A program made the translations under genes and the position numbers. Under the pieces are notes generated by a model. The model made no database searches, had not been told where the DNA came from, and saw only the letters and a program-made list of their open reading frames with translations. A stretch of 64,000 bases of DNA from an uncultured Bacteroidota bacterium (GTDB lineage: Bacteria; Bacteroidota; Bacteroidia; Bacteroidales; P3), in contig CACZUZ010000002.1 in assembly GCA_902784465.1 (NCBI GenBank), positions 19,391-83,390 on the forward strand, given 5' to 3'. Below, in pieces: positions 62,733 to 64,000 of the stretch (positions are counted from its first letter, which is position 1; each line of letters begins with the position of its first letter).

Positions 62733-63185
62733 ATGAAAAAGATTCTTTCTTTTACATTATTAATTAGTATGTGTGGTTGTATTTTTTCACAGAATATTAT
62801 CATTCAACAAAACAATGGACAAGGTCAAACTAAGGAACGTATTGTTGAGAAAGTTGTAGAAAAACCTGTATATATTAAACCGACACAAAAAGCACCTATT
62901 TGTATCGCTGGTTTTTTGTATGTTTTCCCTGAAGATCTTGGTTCCTACGAAGAGTATCCTGCTACTACAATAGCCAATATTAACAAAAATAAAGTATATG
63001 GCAAATCACACTGGAGGTTACCAACCGAAGAGGAATTCAACTTAATGATAGAGAACAAAGACAAGCTTAATTTAATTAGATTCAAATGTACCGCATATGG
63101 TAATAGTTGGTATCGATACTGGACTTCTGGTCAAAAAAAGACCGGGGATTGTTCATATCGTATTAGATTAGTCTGCACAGAATAA
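62733..63185 (+). CDS. Exported DUF1566-like / Fib_succ_major-like small protein
   Basis: A 150-residue protein with signal peptide MKKILSFTLLISMCGCIFSQ (a lipoprotein reading at CGC is possible). A charged stretch follows (KERIVEKVVEKPVYIKP), then the fold marker GKSHWRLPTEEEFNLMI, WYRYWTSGQ and a final RLVCTE. These WRLPT...TSG proteins are surface or periplasmic and of unknown role. Its sequence is visibly more A/T-rich than its neighbours, suggesting recent transfer. It has no close partner gene. Confidence 0.75.
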   Translation: MKKILSFTLLISMCGCIFSQNIIIQQNNGQGQTKERIVEKVVEKPVYIKPTQKAPICIAGFLYVFPEDLGSYEEYPATTIANINKNKVYGKSHWRLPTEEEFNLMIENKDKLNLIRFKCTAYGNSWYRYWTSGQKKTGDCSYRIRLVCTE

Positions 63186-63274
63186 ACTTTAAAACAAGAG
63201 CATCTGTCTAGGTTACGGAGATTTATAGTAAGGGAAACTGTCACGTCGAGGAGTAAGAAAAATGAAGACTAGTG

Positions 63275-63325
63275 ATATGGTCGATAAAAAGGAGTCCCAA
63301 TGGGACTCCTTTTTATCGACCATAT
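63275..63325. terminator. Long perfect hairpin terminator between convergent genes
   Basis: A 24-bp perfect inverted repeat (63275-63298 with 63302-63325) has a 3-base AAT loop. The inner part AAAAAGGAGTCCC / GGGACTCCTTTTT is a rho-independent terminator in both directions, and the outer part overlaps the last codons and stop of the DUF2442 gene. Confidence 0.9.
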
Positions 63326-63561
63326 TCATAGATGGTGTCGGACGGAAGGTCTATCCAATCATTCCAGTAGATCACCGTGCGGCTCTTGTCCAGCTGCACC
63401 TGCGGCCACAGTCCCTCGACGGTACGCAGGTCATTGAACGCACTGATTGTGTCAATATCCTCCGCCATGTTGTATACCACCTTCCTGCCGTCATCAAACA
63501 GCACGGAAAGCTGATAATCGTCCATCGGGACAACCGTTTTTATGCGAGGTAGCGTGTTCAT
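63313..63561 (-). CDS. DUF2442 domain protein
   Basis: From ATG 63561 the protein has 82 residues (MNTLPRIKTVVPMDDYQLSV ... WNDWIDLPSDTIYEYGR, in parts). YQLSVLFDDGRKVVYNM and the closing YWNDWIDLPSDTIYEYG match DUF2442. The start overlaps the stop of the DUF4160 gene by ATGA; a longer start at 63600 is possible. The pair DUF4160-DUF2442 recurs in many genomes and is suspected, not proven, to be a toxin-antitoxin-like module. Confidence 0.85.
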   Translation of the reverse strand: MNTLPRIKTVVPMDDYQLSVLFDDGRKVVYNMAEDIDTISAFNDLRTVEGLWPQVQLDKSRTVIYWNDWIDLPSDTIYEYGR

Positions 63562-63773
63562 TTCAGCGGAGGAAGTTGTTTTATTATCTGAGTGTTCCAC
63601 ATCTCAATCAGGGCAGGGCCATTGGTCTGCAACCATTCCTTAACAAGCCGTTGCGCCTGCACCGGCAAGTCACCCATCGTCATCTCATAAGTGTGTATGT
63701 CAAAGATACCCACATATTCGTCATATATGGCATGGATATGTGCAACTTCGTGTTCTTTCGGCTTGAAGAACAT
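63558..63773 (-). CDS. DUF4160 domain protein
   Basis: A 71-residue protein, MFFKPKEHEVAHIHAIYDEY, with the EHxVAHIHA core of DUF4160, which suggests a metal site, followed by YEMTMGDLP and a C-terminal helix ending TQIIKQLPPLK. It overlaps the DUF2442 gene by four bases and would be cotranscribed leftward. Function unknown. Confidence 0.85.
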   Translation of the reverse strand: MFFKPKEHEVAHIHAIYDEYVGIFDIHTYEMTMGDLPVQAQRLVKEWLQTNGPALIEMWNTQIIKQLPPLK

Positions 63774-63871
63774 CTTGATTACAATTCCATAGAAACGACT
63801 GATTACTGGCAGATCATCTTTTTTTGCAATAATAACGCAAAAGATATTATAATATTGTATAATAGCACAGC

Positions 63872-63908
63872 AAAAAAAAGAGCATCCCAGTTTGAGATGC
63901 TCTTATAA
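63872..63908 (-). terminator. Rho-independent terminator of the rRNA operon
   Basis: Leftward stem AAGAGCATC / GATGCTCTT with a loop of about 8 bases, followed by a run of eight T, just after the 5S end. It separates the rRNA operon from the DUF4160-DUF2442 pair; the stretch 63774-63871 holds no gene. Confidence 0.85.
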
Positions 63909-63912
63909 AAGA

Positions 63913-64000
<88 letters not shown>

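Overview
This window looks like chromosome from an uncultured member of the Bacteroidales. The evidence is a fused MurF-alanine racemase, type IX secretion system (T9SS) genes in the order gldJ-like, porP-like, porU, porV, ispF, both classes of T9SS C-terminal sorting domain, and promoters of the Bacteroidetes form (TAnnTTTG -7 box, sometimes with a TTTG -33 box). The presence of a T9SS argues against the genus Bacteroides itself. Genes are dense, with short spacers, and spacers often carry short-period tandem repeats.

Layout. 1-8.3 kb: the tail of a SulP transporter, then a leftward group holding a LuxR-type regulator, a hemerythrin/RIC-like di-iron protein, murF-alr, a DUF2851 protein, dnaJ and grpE. 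8.4-18.1 kb: a CTAG-rich repeat, an OstA/LptA-like protein, and the T9SS block (gldJ-like lipoprotein, PorP/SprF, PorU sortase, PorV shuttle). 18.1-21.6 kb: ispF, clpS, nfeD, floA, a thioesterase and an exported nuclease. 21.7-30.5 kb: one giant T9SS type B cell-surface protein with 35 cysteine-marked modules. 30.6-35.2 kb: pepD, gpsA, a 55-residue ferredoxin, serS and a gene remnant. 35.3-39.7 kb: an amino-acid ABC transporter with an unusual fused permease/binding protein, cstA, and a truncated cytidylate-kinase-like gene. 40.2-49.7 kb: a YD-repeat protein, dapB-phoH-ispE, a PCMD-type T9SS cargo, a ROK kinase, a GH92 mannosidase and two paralogous small lipoproteins. 49.7-59.2 kb: a leftward operon with a frameshifted AddA/RecB-like helicase-nuclease, a phosphodiester glycosidase, a GT9 glycosyltransferase and TamB. 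59.4-61.4 kb: tsaD and a second PorP/SprF. 61.6-63.8 kb: a small accessory island (PIN toxin-antitoxin pair, a long inverted-repeat element, an A/T-rich DUF1566-like gene, a DUF4160-DUF2442 pair) next to the 3' end of a leftward rRNA operon, whose 5S gene runs off the window.

How the parts relate. PorU, PorV, the GldJ-like lipoprotein and the PorP/SprF proteins are envelope parts that would export and anchor CTD-bearing cargo. Two cargo proteins are present: the giant type B protein and the PCMD type A protein. OstA-like, TamB, GT9 and MurF-Alr also serve the envelope.

Most notable: in the giant protein ten modules lacking their first cysteine are each followed directly by one of the ten modules lacking their second cysteine, which suggests ten inter-module disulfides. 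Also notable are a binding-protein domain whose halves appear in swapped order, an exact 23-bp array of AGTATACT palindromes inside the transporter operon, tandem repeats that abut or contain start/stop codons, a receiver domain without its phospho-acceptor aspartate, and a multi-stem inverted-repeat element in the island beside the rRNA operon.
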